The notes under the pieces: model-generated
What the model was told of the DNA's origin: nothing
Seen by the model: the letters and a program-made list of their open reading frames with translations, nothing else
Databases searched by the model: none
Translations under genes and position numbers: made by a program
From: Pseudomonas sp. Q1-7
GTDB lineage: Bacteria > Pseudomonadota > Gammaproteobacteria > Pseudomonadales > Pseudomonadaceae
DNA: 64,000 nucleotides
Direction of reading: 5' to 3'
Assembly (NCBI RefSeq): GCF_028010285.1
Contig: NZ_CP116304.1
Coordinates: forward strand, 2,868,501-2,932,500
Part shown: in pieces, positions 35,967-44,257 of the stretch
How positions within the stretch are numbered: the stretch's first letter is position 1
Layout of the letters: each line of letters begins with the position of its first letter

Positions 35967-36931
35967 GGGGTCACCACCACGCCCCAGGGGTAGCGGCCGA
36001 CCTTGATCGACTTGCTCACCTTGCGCTCATCCACCTCGATCACCGACACGTCGCCACTGATGCCGTTGGTGGCCAGGAGCCGTTTCTCGTCCGGGGTGAA
36101 AGCCAGGTGCCAGACACGCCGGCCCACCAGCAGATAGTCGAGTACCTCGTATGTCTTCGCATCCACCACCGCGACGTGATTGGCCGGACCGAGAGCGACG
36201 AACGCGTAGTTGCCGTCGCGGGTCAGCTTGACGCCCACCGGTTGCACCTTGTCCGGGTGAACACCCTTGATCTGGAATTTCAAGACCTTCTGCACCTGGC
36301 GACTGGCCACGTCGACCACTGTTACCGTGCCGCCGATCTCGGCCGAGGCCCAGAGCAGCTTGCCGTCCTGGCTGAACTCCACATGGCGGGGGCGCTGGTC
36401 CACCAGGGTATTGTCCACCAGGCTCTGGGTGGCGCTATCGATCCAGTGCAGCATGTTGGTGGTTTCGCTGGTGTTCACCACCCACTTGCCGTCCGGGCTC
36501 ACTGCCATGCCCTCCGGTTCGACGCCCACTTCCAGCTGGGCCAGCACCTGCTCGGTCTGGGTGTCCACCACAGTCACCAGGGCGTCGTCCTCGTTGGAGA
36601 TGTACAACCAGCGGTCGTTGGGATGCAGGGCAAACTGCTCGGGGTCGGCGCCAGAGGGCAACTCCTTGACGATCTTGCGCGTGGCCAGGTCCATCACCTG
36701 CACGCTGTCCGAGTCGCTGGCGCAGATGTACAGCAGCTTGTTATCGCTGGACAGCGCGAGACCCCGGGGCCGTGCGCCCACGGGCAGGCTGGCGGTGACC
36801 TCCAGACTGTCCAGATCGATCACGCTGATACTGTCGTCCTTTTCATTGGACACATAGGCGGTGGCGGCCAGGGTCTGGCCGGCGAGGAGCAGCAGGGCGG
36901 AGCCGATGGCCGCGGCAAGGGGTGTGGGCAT
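35963..36931 (-). CDS. YVTN beta-propeller protein of the PQQ system
   Basis: A 322-residue secreted protein: signal peptide (about residues 1-22), then seven YVTN-type blades (for example YVSNEKDDSISVIDLDSLEV, ISNEDDALVTVVDTQTEQVL, ALGPANHVAVVDAKTYEVLD). Members of this subfamily accompany the ABC genes of PQQ-dependent catabolism. It probably acts as a periplasmic scaffold or partner of the binding protein. The propeller is structurally similar to quinoproteins but lacks their PQQ residues. Confidence 0.88.
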   Translation of the reverse strand: MPTPLAAAIGSALLLLAGQTLAATAYVSNEKDDSISVIDLDSLEVTASLPVGARPRGLALSSDNKLLYICASDSDSVQVMDLATRKIVKELPSGADPEQFALHPNDRWLYISNEDDALVTVVDTQTEQVLAQLEVGVEPEGMAVSPDGKWVVNTSETTNMLHWIDSATQSLVDNTLVDQRPRHVEFSQDGKLLWASAEIGGTVTVVDVASRQVQKVLKFQIKGVHPDKVQPVGVKLTRDGNYAFVALGPANHVAVVDAKTYEVLDYLLVGRRVWHLAFTPDEKRLLATNGISGDVSVIEVDERKVSKSIKVGRYPWGVVVTP

Positions 36932-36957
36932 GATGGCGGTTGTCCTTCCTGTTCTTG

Positions 36958-38154
36958 TCAGTCGGCCGCCGCGAACTGGCGGCAGGTGCTTTCCGGACGA
37001 TCGAAGCCGAGGCTGTCGAGTTCGCTCACCGGGTGGAGGAATCCGTCCTGGGGCGAGGTGCTGACCAGCGCGCGCGGATGTACCACGGGAATGGGCTGGC
37101 GCAACTGGCCGTCCCAGTCGCGGTAACTGAGCTTGCGGCCCTTGAATCCGTCCAGGGGCAGGTCGGCGGAAAGCGCCAGCCGGCGAATGGCGTGCGGGTC
37201 AGTGCTTTTCTGGCGGGTCACGGCGCTGGCGATACTGCGCACGGCGATCCAGGCGGCAAAGTCGCGGTCGTTCATCCAGCGTCCGGCCAAGGCTTCGAAG
37301 CGCTTCTGCAACTGCGCCGCGCCATAGGTTTCCACCGCCTTGTGCCAGCCGGTGGGGGTCAGGCCCTGGGTGCCGGCCACCGGGCGCGGGTACCAGGTGT
37401 TGTAGGGCAGGTACTCGCCGAAGTCACCGCGCTCGTCGGCCACCAGCACCACGTCGTAGTCGCTGGCCTGGGTGAACAGCGGCATGTCCGCCTGGGCGCT
37501 GCGGCGCTGGTCGTTGTCGAAACTCCAGGGTTTCTCCGCGACGATCTTGGCGCCGAAGCGCCCGGCAGCGCGGCGCAGGGCGGCGGCGTAGGCCTGGTCG
37601 TCGGGCGTCTGTCCGCTGACCAGCAACCAGCGCTGCCAGCGGCGGGTGGCGAGGAACTGCGCCAGGGCATCAGCCAGCATGGTGCGGTTGGGCAGGCTGT
37701 GCAGCAGGTTGGCCCGGCATTGCGAGCCACGCAGTTCATCGCTGGGGCTGCCGGCGTTGAACAGCAGGCTGTCGGGGAGGCTGTCGGCCAGTTGCAGTAC
37801 CTGCTCCGCCGGCGCGTTCACCACGAACAGACGCAGGCCCTGGTCGTGCATGTCGCGGGCCTTGGCCAACAAGTCCTCGGGGGTGGCGGCGCGGACTGCA
37901 TCCAGCCGATAGCGCTGCCGGAGGAAGCGGCCCGTGCTGTTGCTGTCGGCGACGGCCAGTTCGGCGCCGCGCAGGCCGGCATCCTGCGGCTCGGGGATGA
38001 CGTTGGAAAGCAGCGGACCGCGCTTCGGCTCCCAGGCCAGGTAGCCGATACCGACCTCGAGGCCGTCGCCTTCGGCACGGACCTGGGTGGCGAGCAGAGC
38101 GGCGCTGGTCAGGGCGAGCAGGCAGGCCAGACCATGGATCAGGTAGTGGCGCAT
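36958..38154 (-). CDS. periplasmic binding protein of the PQQ-associated ABC system
   Basis: A 398-residue protein of the branched-chain amino acid-type (Leu/Ile/Val) binding fold. The ATG at 38152-38154 with GAAGGAGCC gives a signal peptide (MRHYLIHGLACLLALTSAAL, cleaved near VRAEG). The mature protein starts LEVGIGYLAWEPKRGPLLSN. This is the PQQ-dependent alcohol dehydrogenase-linked substrate-binding family. It is the first gene of the four-gene operon. The ligand is not known. A GGTACC-rich element 79-94 bases upstream is shared with the divergent micropeptide gene. Confidence 0.88.
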   Translation of the reverse strand: MRHYLIHGLACLLALTSAALLATQVRAEGDGLEVGIGYLAWEPKRGPLLSNVIPEPQDAGLRGAELAVADSNSTGRFLRQRYRLDAVRAATPEDLLAKARDMHDQGLRLFVVNAPAEQVLQLADSLPDSLLFNAGSPSDELRGSQCRANLLHSLPNRTMLADALAQFLATRRWQRWLLVSGQTPDDQAYAAALRRAAGRFGAKIVAEKPWSFDNDQRRSAQADMPLFTQASDYDVVLVADERGDFGEYLPYNTWYPRPVAGTQGLTPTGWHKAVETYGAAQLQKRFEALAGRWMNDRDFAAWIAVRSIASAVTRQKSTDPHAIRRLALSADLPLDGFKGRKLSYRDWDGQLRQPIPVVHPRALVSTSPQDGFLHPVSELDSLGFDRPESTCRQFAAAD

Positions 38155-38218
38155 CAGATGGCTCCTTCGAACATGGAGCCAGCATAGGAAGGGGTGGGGG
38201 GGCGGGAAATATGCAGAA

Positions 38219-38248
38219 GGTACCGGTCGAGCGGTACCAAGGTAGTAG
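38219..38248. promoter_or_regulatory. divergent promoter element between the ABC operon and micropeptide 1
   Basis: GGTACCGG at 38219 and GGTACCAAGGTAGTAG at 38233-38248. The second part recurs before micropeptide 2 (38536) and, in reverse, matches the CXXCW-erbR element. Candidate ErbR site. Confidence 0.55.
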
Positions 38249-38305
38249 AAAGCCGTCGGCGATTCGGCCCTAGCATGGCCGCACAAGAACTGGAAGGAGG
38301 CCGCC

Positions 38306-38440
38306 ATGCGCACCCTCAAGCACCTGTTGCTGCCCTTGCTGCTGATCCTCACTCTGCTCGGCTTCGACCGCGTCACGTCCGCCGATGGCCACTACCGGGG
38401 TGGGGCGCCGGTGCTGCCGGTCATCTGGCTGGATGAGTGA
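38306..38440 (+). CDS. secreted or membrane micropeptide 1, 44 residues
   Basis: The ATG at 38306-38308 follows a strong AAGGAGG. The peptide opens MRTLKHLLLPLLLILTLLGF, a signal or single membrane helix, and leaves a short tail (DRVTSADGHYRGGAPVLPVI, then WLDE). It is paralogous to micropeptide 2 about 300 bases downstream, and their upstream regions are also alike. Together they occupy the place held by PedS2/PedR2 and PedE in the P. putida cluster. The family is not recognised, and function is unknown. Confidence 0.65.
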   Translation: MRTLKHLLLPLLLILTLLGFDRVTSADGHYRGGAPVLPVIWLDE

Positions 38441-38535
38441 AAGTTGTCTGTCCGCCTGCCGGCCGCCGGGAGGTCGGCGGGTAATCCGTGGCCAGGGGAT
38501 GAGCGTTCGCACCTGCAGGAAAGTACTGGTCGTTC

Positions 38536-38551
38536 GGCACCAACGTAGTAC
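38536..38551. promoter_or_regulatory. element before micropeptide 2
   Basis: GGCACCAACGTAGTAC, with GTACTGGTCG before it. Aligns base for base in layout with the element at 38219-38248 (GTACCGGTCG, then GGTACCAAGGTAGTAG). Confidence 0.55.
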
Positions 38552-38612
38552 AGCCAAGTCGAGCACCCGGTCCTAGGATCGCAGGTGAATGCACGTGAAA
38601 GAGGATCCCGCC

Positions 38613-38768
38613 ATGGTCGTCATCAAGCATCTGTTGTTCCCCCTTCTGGTGATCTACTGCCTGCTGGAGTTCGAAGCGGTCAGGGCCGCCGACGACCTGG
38701 AGCAGTGCAGGCCCTCTTGCTCGGGCCGCAGCCTTGCCGCGCCCGTGTCGCTGTCCACGGCGAGTTGA
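38613..38768 (+). CDS. secreted or membrane micropeptide 2, 51 residues
   Basis: ATG at 38613 after GAGGAT. The peptide opens MVVIKHLLFPLLVIYCLLEF, aligns with micropeptide 1 in the KHLLxPLLxI core, and ends its signal region with VRAAD. The tail contains two cysteines (QCRPSCSG), which could form a disulfide or bind metal. It probably arose by tandem duplication including the promoter. It precedes pedF by 249 bases, a stretch that holds the pedF promoter. Confidence 0.62.
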   Translation: MVVIKHLLFPLLVIYCLLEFEAVRAADDLEQCRPSCSGRSLAAPVSLSTAS

Positions 38769-38887
38769 CTCGTCCCGCCTCCTCGGCACAGTGGCTGCCG
38801 GCTCGGCGGAGGATGGCTTTGGCCTTTCGCCGATGAGTCGGCCCCTGTGCGTTGGCTGTCGCAGAAGTCTTGTTCCCCTCCACCGGC

Positions 38888-38898
38888 ACTACTACCAA
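38888..38898 (+). promoter_or_regulatory. CTACCAA element before pedF
   Basis: ACTACTACCAA, identical to the copy before exaC (45891). Its end is 120 bases from the pedF start. Confidence 0.6.
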
Positions 38899-39017
38899 GG
38901 GATGAGGCGCCGGCCACCAAAGCAGCATGGGGAGAGTTCCCACGGCTTTTTACCATCTCATCACAGCGCCCCGACCGGGGCGTCGCCTTGCACAGCAGCA
39001 GAATGAGGATGTACGTG

Positions 39018-39455
39018 ATGAACAAGAACAGCGCACTGCGCGGCCTCGCATTCCTGGCCGGCCTGACCCTCAGCGGAATCGTCATGGCCCACGGCGACGT
39101 GGTCCCCCAGGCCGTCAACACCGAAGGTCTGGAGCCGCTGGGCGAGGAGTGGCGCGACGAAAATCCCTACCGCAAGCCCTATGCCAACAACGCGCTGGCG
39201 GTGGAAATCGGCGCCTCCGCCTACAACCAGAACTGTGCCCGCTGTCACGGCCTGGAAGCCAAGTCCGGCGGTATCGCGCCGGACCTCCGCTACCTGGAGG
39301 CCGACGCGAGTGGGGATGAGTGGTTCAAGGAGCGGGTAATCAACGGCGCGGTACGCGACGGGGCGGTATATATGCCGAAGATGGCCGACTTTCTCAGCCA
39401 GGAAGCCCTCTGGGCCATCCGCACCTACCTCGATAGTGTTGCCGTTACCGAGTGA
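39018..39455 (+). CDS. pedF: cytochrome c550 PedF (ExaB-type electron acceptor)
   Basis: A 145-residue periplasmic cytochrome. Signal peptide (MNKNSALRGLAFLAGLTLSG, cleaved near MAHG), one heme site NQNCARCHGLEA (CXXCH) and a distal methionine candidate in VYMPKMADFLS. It accepts electrons from the quinoprotein alcohol dehydrogenase. The ATG at 39018 is preferred over in-frame ATGs at 39003 and 39009 because GAGGA lies 8 bases before it. The next gene begins 6 bases after the stop, forming a four-gene operon. Confidence 0.92.
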   Translation: MNKNSALRGLAFLAGLTLSGIVMAHGDVVPQAVNTEGLEPLGEEWRDENPYRKPYANNALAVEIGASAYNQNCARCHGLEAKSGGIAPDLRYLEADASGDEWFKERVINGAVRDGAVYMPKMADFLSQEALWAIRTYLDSVAVTE

Positions 39456-39460
39456 ACGCC

Positions 39461-40339
39461 ATGCGCCTGCTCGCCTTGCTGGCCTGTCTCGTGTGCCTGC
39501 CCCTCGCGCAGGCACAGGTGCGGCCCTATGACGACATCCTCGAGTCGGGGGTGCTCAAGGTGGCCGTGTACGAGAACTTCGCGCCCTACAGTTTCCTGGA
39601 GGAGGGTCGCGGCCGTGGCGTGGACGTCGATCTGGCGCGGGCCCTGGCCGAAAGCCTGGGCCTGAAGCTGGAGCTGCTCTGGGTCGTCCCCGGGGAGAAG
39701 CTCGACGACGACCTGCGCAACTTCGTCTGGAAGGGGCATTACCTGCGGCCCGGCGTGCTCGCCGACGTGATGCTGCGGGTGCCCTACGACCGTGACTTTT
39801 CGCAGAAGCGCAACGACCTGGGTGAGCTGGCCAATGAACAGGTGGTGATTTTCTCCCCCTACCAGCGCGAGCGTTGGCAGGTGGCCTACGACAGTCGCCG
39901 CCTGGCCGAGGTGCCGAGCATAGGCGTCTTCCAGTTCCATCCCATTGGTGTCGAACTGGAGAGCGTGCCGTCCTTTTATCTCACCTCGGTCTTTGGCGGG
40001 CGATTGGCGCGCAACACCCGTCATTATCCGGGGCCGGCGGCGGCCTTCGAGGGCATGCGCATGGGCGAGGTGGACGCGGTGATGGCCCTGCGTGGAGAAC
40101 TGGACTGGCTGGAGCGCCAGGCCCGCGATCCGCAGATCAGAAACGCCGACGGCACCTATCCCAACCTTGGCAGACCCGACTGGGATATCGGCATGGCGGT
40201 GCATGAAAGCAACCGCCAGTTGGCCAATGCCCTGGAGGAAACCATCGAAGGCATGGTTCGCGACGGGCGCATGGAAGAACTCTATGCGGGCTATGGCCTG
40301 CATTACGAGCTGCCGGGCCTCTACCAGGACGTCAGATAG
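39461..40339 (+). CDS. quinoprotein-associated periplasmic binding protein (XoxJ/MxaJ-like)
   Basis: A 292-residue exported protein with the solute-binding fold of the amino acid type. After a signal peptide (LLALLACLVCLPLAQAQ), it shows ILESGVLKVAVYENFAPYSF and DVDLARALAESLGLKLELLW. The family is always linked to PQQ-dependent dehydrogenases and includes XoxJ, proposed to help activate lanthanide-dependent enzymes. A GTG at 39452, overlapping the pedF stop, is an alternative start. There is no ABC permease adjacent to this copy, so a transport role is unlikely. Confidence 0.88.
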   Translation: MRLLALLACLVCLPLAQAQVRPYDDILESGVLKVAVYENFAPYSFLEEGRGRGVDVDLARALAESLGLKLELLWVVPGEKLDDDLRNFVWKGHYLRPGVLADVMLRVPYDRDFSQKRNDLGELANEQVVIFSPYQRERWQVAYDSRRLAEVPSIGVFQFHPIGVELESVPSFYLTSVFGGRLARNTRHYPGPAAAFEGMRMGEVDAVMALRGELDWLERQARDPQIRNADGTYPNLGRPDWDIGMAVHESNRQLANALEETIEGMVRDGRMEELYAGYGLHYELPGLYQDVR

Positions 40340-40349
40340 GAGGCGCGGG

Positions 40350-41096
40350 ATGGACAGGCGCTCGTTGTTGCTTTTGGGAATGCTGGGCTGCGTTGCGCCG
40401 CTGCGAGCGGCACAGGATCCCGTCGAGTCGGTGATGTGGGACTACTTCCACCAGCGCCTGCTCGGCGGCCAGCCCTTTGTCCATGATCCCGGTGTAGTCC
40501 TGGAAGCACCGCCGTTCGCCGAGGATGCGCGCCAGGTGCCGATTCAGGTGGACGCCCGCGCCCTGGCTGGATCGGTGGTGAAAATCATGGCCTGGGCGGA
40601 GCTCAATCCCATTCCGCGGATATTCATTTTCCAGCCCGGCGAGCGGGTGGCGCCGCTGCTCGCAATCCGTATCCGCGTCGAGCAGGCCACGCCTCTCCGC
40701 GCCGCCGTTCTGACCCGCGACGGGCTCTGGCACGTAGGCTCCACCCGCATCGACGCCGCCGGGGGCGGTTGCACCGCACCAAGCCTGGTGCGCGCCCAGG
40801 CAGGTTGGGAGGACCGGCTCGGGCAGGTGCGGGGTGGACGTTTTGCCAAGGGGGAGAGCAATCGACTGCGCCTGCGCATCGACCATCCGATGGATAACGG
40901 ACTCACCGGTGGCATCCCGGAGTTCTTCCTCGATCAGGCCGAGCTGCGGGATGCGCAAGGCACGGTCCTGGCGACGCTGGAGCTGTTCCCCGCCGTCAGC
41001 GAAAACCCAACCATCAGCCTGGAGATGCGGGGCAGGGAAGAGGCGCAATTGTGGCTGCGGGACAACCACGGCAACGAGTTCGAGGCCAGTCTCTGA
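40350..41096 (+). CDS. quinoprotein-associated SoxYZ-like carrier protein
   Basis: A 248-residue exported protein. A short signal segment (SLLLLGMLGCVAPLRAAQ) precedes a SoxY-like domain ending in a glycine-rich swinging arm with cysteine (AAGGGCTAPS, about residue 137), then a SoxZ-like domain. In sulfur oxidation such a cysteine carries intermediates; here the fused protein belongs to a family found only with quinoprotein dehydrogenases. The substrate carried is not known. TAGGAGG is the ribosome site. The zinc hydrolase gene follows after 10 bases. Confidence 0.85.
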   Translation: MDRRSLLLLGMLGCVAPLRAAQDPVESVMWDYFHQRLLGGQPFVHDPGVVLEAPPFAEDARQVPIQVDARALAGSVVKIMAWAELNPIPRIFIFQPGERVAPLLAIRIRVEQATPLRAAVLTRDGLWHVGSTRIDAAGGGCTAPSLVRAQAGWEDRLGQVRGGRFAKGESNRLRLRIDHPMDNGLTGGIPEFFLDQAELRDAQGTVLATLELFPAVSENPTISLEMRGREEAQLWLRDNHGNEFEASL

Positions 41097-41106
41097 AGGA
41101 GTGCCC

Positions 41107-42042
41107 ATGCACCTGATCGTGTTGCTGATGGCCTGCCTGGCGCTGACCGTCCAGGCCGGCCAGGACTATTCGCTCGCGCCTCGGCGGATCGCCGAAGGGA
41201 CCTGGTTGCTGGAAGGCACCGTTGACAACTTCGACGAGGCCAACGGCGGGAACATCGTCAACACTGCCTTCATCGTCACCACGGCCGGGGTTGTGGTGAT
41301 CGACAGCGGCCCGTCAAGGGCCTATGGCGAAGCCATGCGCCGGGCCATTGCCGGCGTCACCGAACGGCCGGTGGCACTGGTGCTGCTCACCCACCATCAC
41401 CCGGATCATGTGCTGGGCAACCAGGCCTTCGCCGATGTTCCCATCGCCGCCCTGAGCGGTACCCGCAGGCTGCTGCGAGAACAGGGCGAAGCGATGGCGG
41501 AGAATATGTACCGCCTGGTGGGCGACTGGATGCGTGGTACCGAGCTGGTGCTACCGACCGAAACCCTGGAGCCCGGCGTGCGCGAGATTGGCGGGCACCG
41601 CCTGCGGCTGCTCGGTCTGCAGGGGCACACGGGCGCGGATCTGGCGGTGCTGGACGAAAACACCGGCGTGCTCTTCGCTGGTGATCTGGTGTTCTACCAG
41701 CGCGCCCTAACCACACCCAACAGCCCAGGTCTGGACGCCTGGCTGGACGACCTGGAGCGCCTGGATAAATTGCCCTGGAAACTGCTGGTGCCCGGCCATG
41801 GCCCGACCAGCGCAGGCCCTGCGCCATTCGCCCAGATGCGCGATTACCTTGGTTGGCTGGATGCCTTGCTGAAGAAGGCGGCAGCCAATGGCGATGAGAT
41901 GAACGAGGTGATTCGCGCGCCGATTCCGGAGCGCTTCGCCTCGGTGAGCCTTAGCCGCTACGAGTTGATCCGCACGGTCAGCCACCTCTACCCGAAGTAC
42001 GAGATGGCGCGCCTGTCAAAGATCGACGGCGCGGCGAAGTGA
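41107..42042 (+). CDS. quinoprotein relay system zinc metallohydrolase 1
   Basis: A 311-residue metallo-beta-lactamase-fold protein with a signal peptide (MHLIVLLMACLALTVQAG). Metal ligands: LLTHHHPDHVLGN, LQGHTGADL, GDLVF and VPGHGPTSAG. This is a named family that occurs with SoxYZ-like carriers and quinoproteins. It may hydrolyse a carrier-bound thioester or persulfide, by analogy with SoxB-type logic. Last gene of the pedF operon. A 264-base promoter region for pedH follows. Confidence 0.87.
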   Translation: MHLIVLLMACLALTVQAGQDYSLAPRRIAEGTWLLEGTVDNFDEANGGNIVNTAFIVTTAGVVVIDSGPSRAYGEAMRRAIAGVTERPVALVLLTHHHPDHVLGNQAFADVPIAALSGTRRLLREQGEAMAENMYRLVGDWMRGTELVLPTETLEPGVREIGGHRLRLLGLQGHTGADLAVLDENTGVLFAGDLVFYQRALTTPNSPGLDAWLDDLERLDKLPWKLLVPGHGPTSAGPAPFAQMRDYLGWLDALLKKAAANGDEMNEVIRAPIPERFASVSLSRYELIRTVSHLYPKYEMARLSKIDGAAK

Positions 42043-42181
42043 CGTCGCCACAAGCACGCATGGGTGTCCTGTCCCTTCGGCGCCCCCGTTGCCAGCCCTA
42101 TCGCCGCCACGGCAAGTCTCGCCTGCCAGCGCCGCAGCCAATCGGTGCGCTCGGAGCTGCTTCGAGAACGAGCCGATATTG

Positions 42182-42188
42182 CTACCAA
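42182..42188 (+). promoter_or_regulatory. CTACCAA element before pedH
   Basis: CTACCAA followed by CGGAGGAGATAA. It ends 119 bases from the pedH start; same core and spacing as at pedF, exaC and pqqA. Confidence 0.55.
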
Positions 42189-42255
42189 CGGAGGAGATAA
42201 TTCCGCACTGCGTCCAATTGTGGGTCTTCCATGGCGAACCAAGAATTTGCTGCAG

Positions 42256-42274
42256 ACCGGGAAATCTTCCCGGT
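42256..42274 (+). promoter_or_regulatory. hairpin in the pedH 5' leader
   Basis: ACCGGGAA and TTCCCGGT with a three-base loop, 33 bases before the ATG. There is no T run. Could stabilise or regulate the leader. Confidence 0.4.
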
Positions 42275-42306
42275 TCACAACAACAAGCCCGCAGAGGTAG
42301 CCGCTA

Positions 42307-44091
42307 ATGAAGCTCGCCACACCCCACCAGCCTTTCGCCCGGACGCTGCTGTCCGTCGCCCTGATGCTGTCCAGCAGCCTGGCCCTGGCCGGTGTCACTG
42401 ACCAGGACATCCTCGACGACTCCAAGTCCACCGACCAGATAGTGACCAACGGTCTGGGTCTGCAGGGGCAGCGCTACAGCAGCCTGGACGCCCTGAACGC
42501 CGATAACGTGCAGCAACTGCGCCCGGTCTGGGCGCTGTCCTTCGGTGGCGAAAAGCAGCGCGGACAGCAAGCCCAGCCCCTGGTGAAGGATGGTGTGATC
42601 TATGTCACTGGCTCCTACTCGCGGGTGTTTGCCGTGGATGCGCGCACGGGCAAGAAGCTGTGGCAGTACGATGCGCGCCTGCCCGACGGCATCATGCCTT
42701 GCTGCGACGTGATCAACCGCGGGGTGGCGCTCTACGGTGACCTGGTCATCTTCGGCACCCTGGATGCCAAGCTGGTGGCGCTGAACAAGGACACCGGCAA
42801 GGTGGTCTGGCGCAAGACCGTGGCCGACTACAAGGCCGGCTATTCCATTTCCGCCGCACCGCTGGTGGTCAAGGGCAAGCTGATCACCGGGGTCGCTGGC
42901 GGCGAGTTCGGCGTAGTGGGCAAGATCGAAGCCTACGACCCTAACAACGGTGAGTTGCTCTGGACTCGTCCGACCGTGGAAGGTCACATGGGCTACGTCT
43001 ACAAGGATGGCAAGAAAGTCGAGAACGGCATCTCCGGTGGCGACGCCGGCAAGACCTGGCCCGGCGATCTGTGGAAGACCGGCGGTGCCGCGCCGTGGCT
43101 CGGCGGTTACTACGACCCTGAAACCGACTCGCTGCTGTTCGGCACCGGTAACCCCTCGCCGTGGAACTCCCATCTGCGCCCCGGCGACAACCTGTACTCC
43201 TCTTCACGCCTGGCGCTCGACCCGGACGATGGTTCGATCAAATGGCACTTCCAGACCACTCCGCATGATGGCTGGGACTTCGACGGCGTCAACGAGCTGG
43301 TGTCCTTCGACTACCAGGACGGCGGCAAGACAGTGAAGGCGGCGGCCACCGCCGACCGCAATGGCTTCTTCTATGTGCTGGACCGCACCAACGGCAAGTT
43401 CATCCGCGGCTTCCCCTTCGTGGATGAACTGACCTGGGCCAAGGGGCTGGATAAGAACGGCCGGCCCATCTACGACGATGCCAAGCGACCTGGCGCGCCC
43501 GCCGCCAATGGCAAGCACGGCAGCGCCGTGTTCGTCGCGCCCTCCTTCCTTGGCGGCAAAAACTGGATGCCCATGGCCTACAGCCAGGACACCGGTCTGT
43601 TCTATGTGCCCTCCAACGAGTGGGGCATGGACATGTGGAACGAGAACGTCGCCTACAAGAAGGGTGCGGCCTACCTGGGCGCCGGCTTCACCATCAAGCC
43701 GCTGAACGAGGACTACATCGGCGTCCTGCGCGCCATCGATCCGAAGTCCGGCAAGGAGGTCTGGCGCTACAAGAACTACGCGCCGCTCTGGGGCGGCGTG
43801 CTGGCCACCAAAGGCAATCTGGTGTTCACCGGCAACCCCGAGGGCTACCTGATGGCGTTCGACGCCAGATCCGGAAAGAAACTCTATGAGTTCAACACCG
43901 GCTCCGGCGTCATCGGCTCTCCCATCACGTGGGAAATGGACGGCGAACAGTACGTGTCGGTGCTGTCCGGCTGGGGTGGCGCCGTGCCGCTCTGGGGCGG
44001 TGAGGTGGCCAAGCGCATCAAGGACCTGAACCAGGGCGGCATGCTCTGGACCTTCAAGCTGCCAAAGGCCGAGGTGATGGCCAAGCGCTGA
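42307..44091 (+). CDS. pedH: PQQ-dependent alcohol dehydrogenase, lanthanide-type (PedH-like)
   Basis: A 594-residue periplasmic quinoprotein that oxidises primary alcohols to aldehydes and passes electrons to cytochrome c550. Signal peptide at about residues 1-28. The vicinal cysteines of the PQQ site are C132-C133 ([12 protein letters not shown]). The catalytic aspartate is D324 in [11 protein letters not shown], and D326 two residues later is the extra metal ligand that marks lanthanide-dependent XoxF/PedH enzymes; calcium enzymes have a non-acidic residue there. Length matches PedH of P. putida (595) rather than PedE (631). Tryptophan-docking propeller repeats are present (for example [20 protein letters not shown]). 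No calcium-type homologue is in the window. Confidence 0.93.
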   Translation: MKLATPHQPFARTLLSVALMLSSSLALAGVTDQDILDDSKSTDQIVTNGLGLQGQRYSSLDALNADNVQQLRPVWALSFGGEKQRGQQAQPLVKDGVIYVTGSYSRVFAVDARTGKKLWQYDARLPDGIMPCCDVINRGVALYGDLVIFGTLDAKLVALNKDTGKVVWRKTVADYKAGYSISAAPLVVKGKLITGVAGGEFGVVGKIEAYDPNNGELLWTRPTVEGHMGYVYKDGKKVENGISGGDAGKTWPGDLWKTGGAAPWLGGYYDPETDSLLFGTGNPSPWNSHLRPGDNLYSSSRLALDPDDGSIKWHFQTTPHDGWDFDGVNELVSFDYQDGGKTVKAAATADRNGFFYVLDRTNGKFIRGFPFVDELTWAKGLDKNGRPIYDDAKRPGAPAANGKHGSAVFVAPSFLGGKNWMPMAYSQDTGLFYVPSNEWGMDMWNENVAYKKGAAYLGAGFTIKPLNEDYIGVLRAIDPKSGKEVWRYKNYAPLWGGVLATKGNLVFTGNPEGYLMAFDARSGKKLYEFNTGSGVIGSPITWEMDGEQYVSVLSGWGGAVPLWGGEVAKRIKDLNQGGMLWTFKLPKAEVMAKR

Positions 44092-44108
44092 TCGGGCGTT
44101 CCTGCGGG

Positions 44109-44150
44109 CCAACCGGGGTGGATCAGGCTGCCCTGGTCCACTCCGGTTGG
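44109..44150 (+). terminator. hairpin after pedH
   Basis: CCAACCGGGGTGGA (44109-44122) pairs with TCCACTCCGGTTGG (44137-44150), with two mismatched or G-T positions. No T run. Confidence 0.6.
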
Positions 44151-44257
44151 CTGAGCAGGTGGAGTTGGAGGCGAAATCCACGCAGCACGATTCATGTGAT
44201 CTCCAAGGCCAGGAAACAGGGCTGTTCCCGCCCATACGACAATAACAAGGCGCCCTG

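Noticed and set aside
38155-39017. pedE or PedS2/PedR2 remnants between the ABC operon and pedF
   Set aside because: No quinoprotein, kinase or receiver motifs in any frame; only the two micropeptides are supported.
42189-42306. metal riboswitch in the pedH leader
   Set aside because: Only one simple hairpin is present; no known riboswitch core was recognised.
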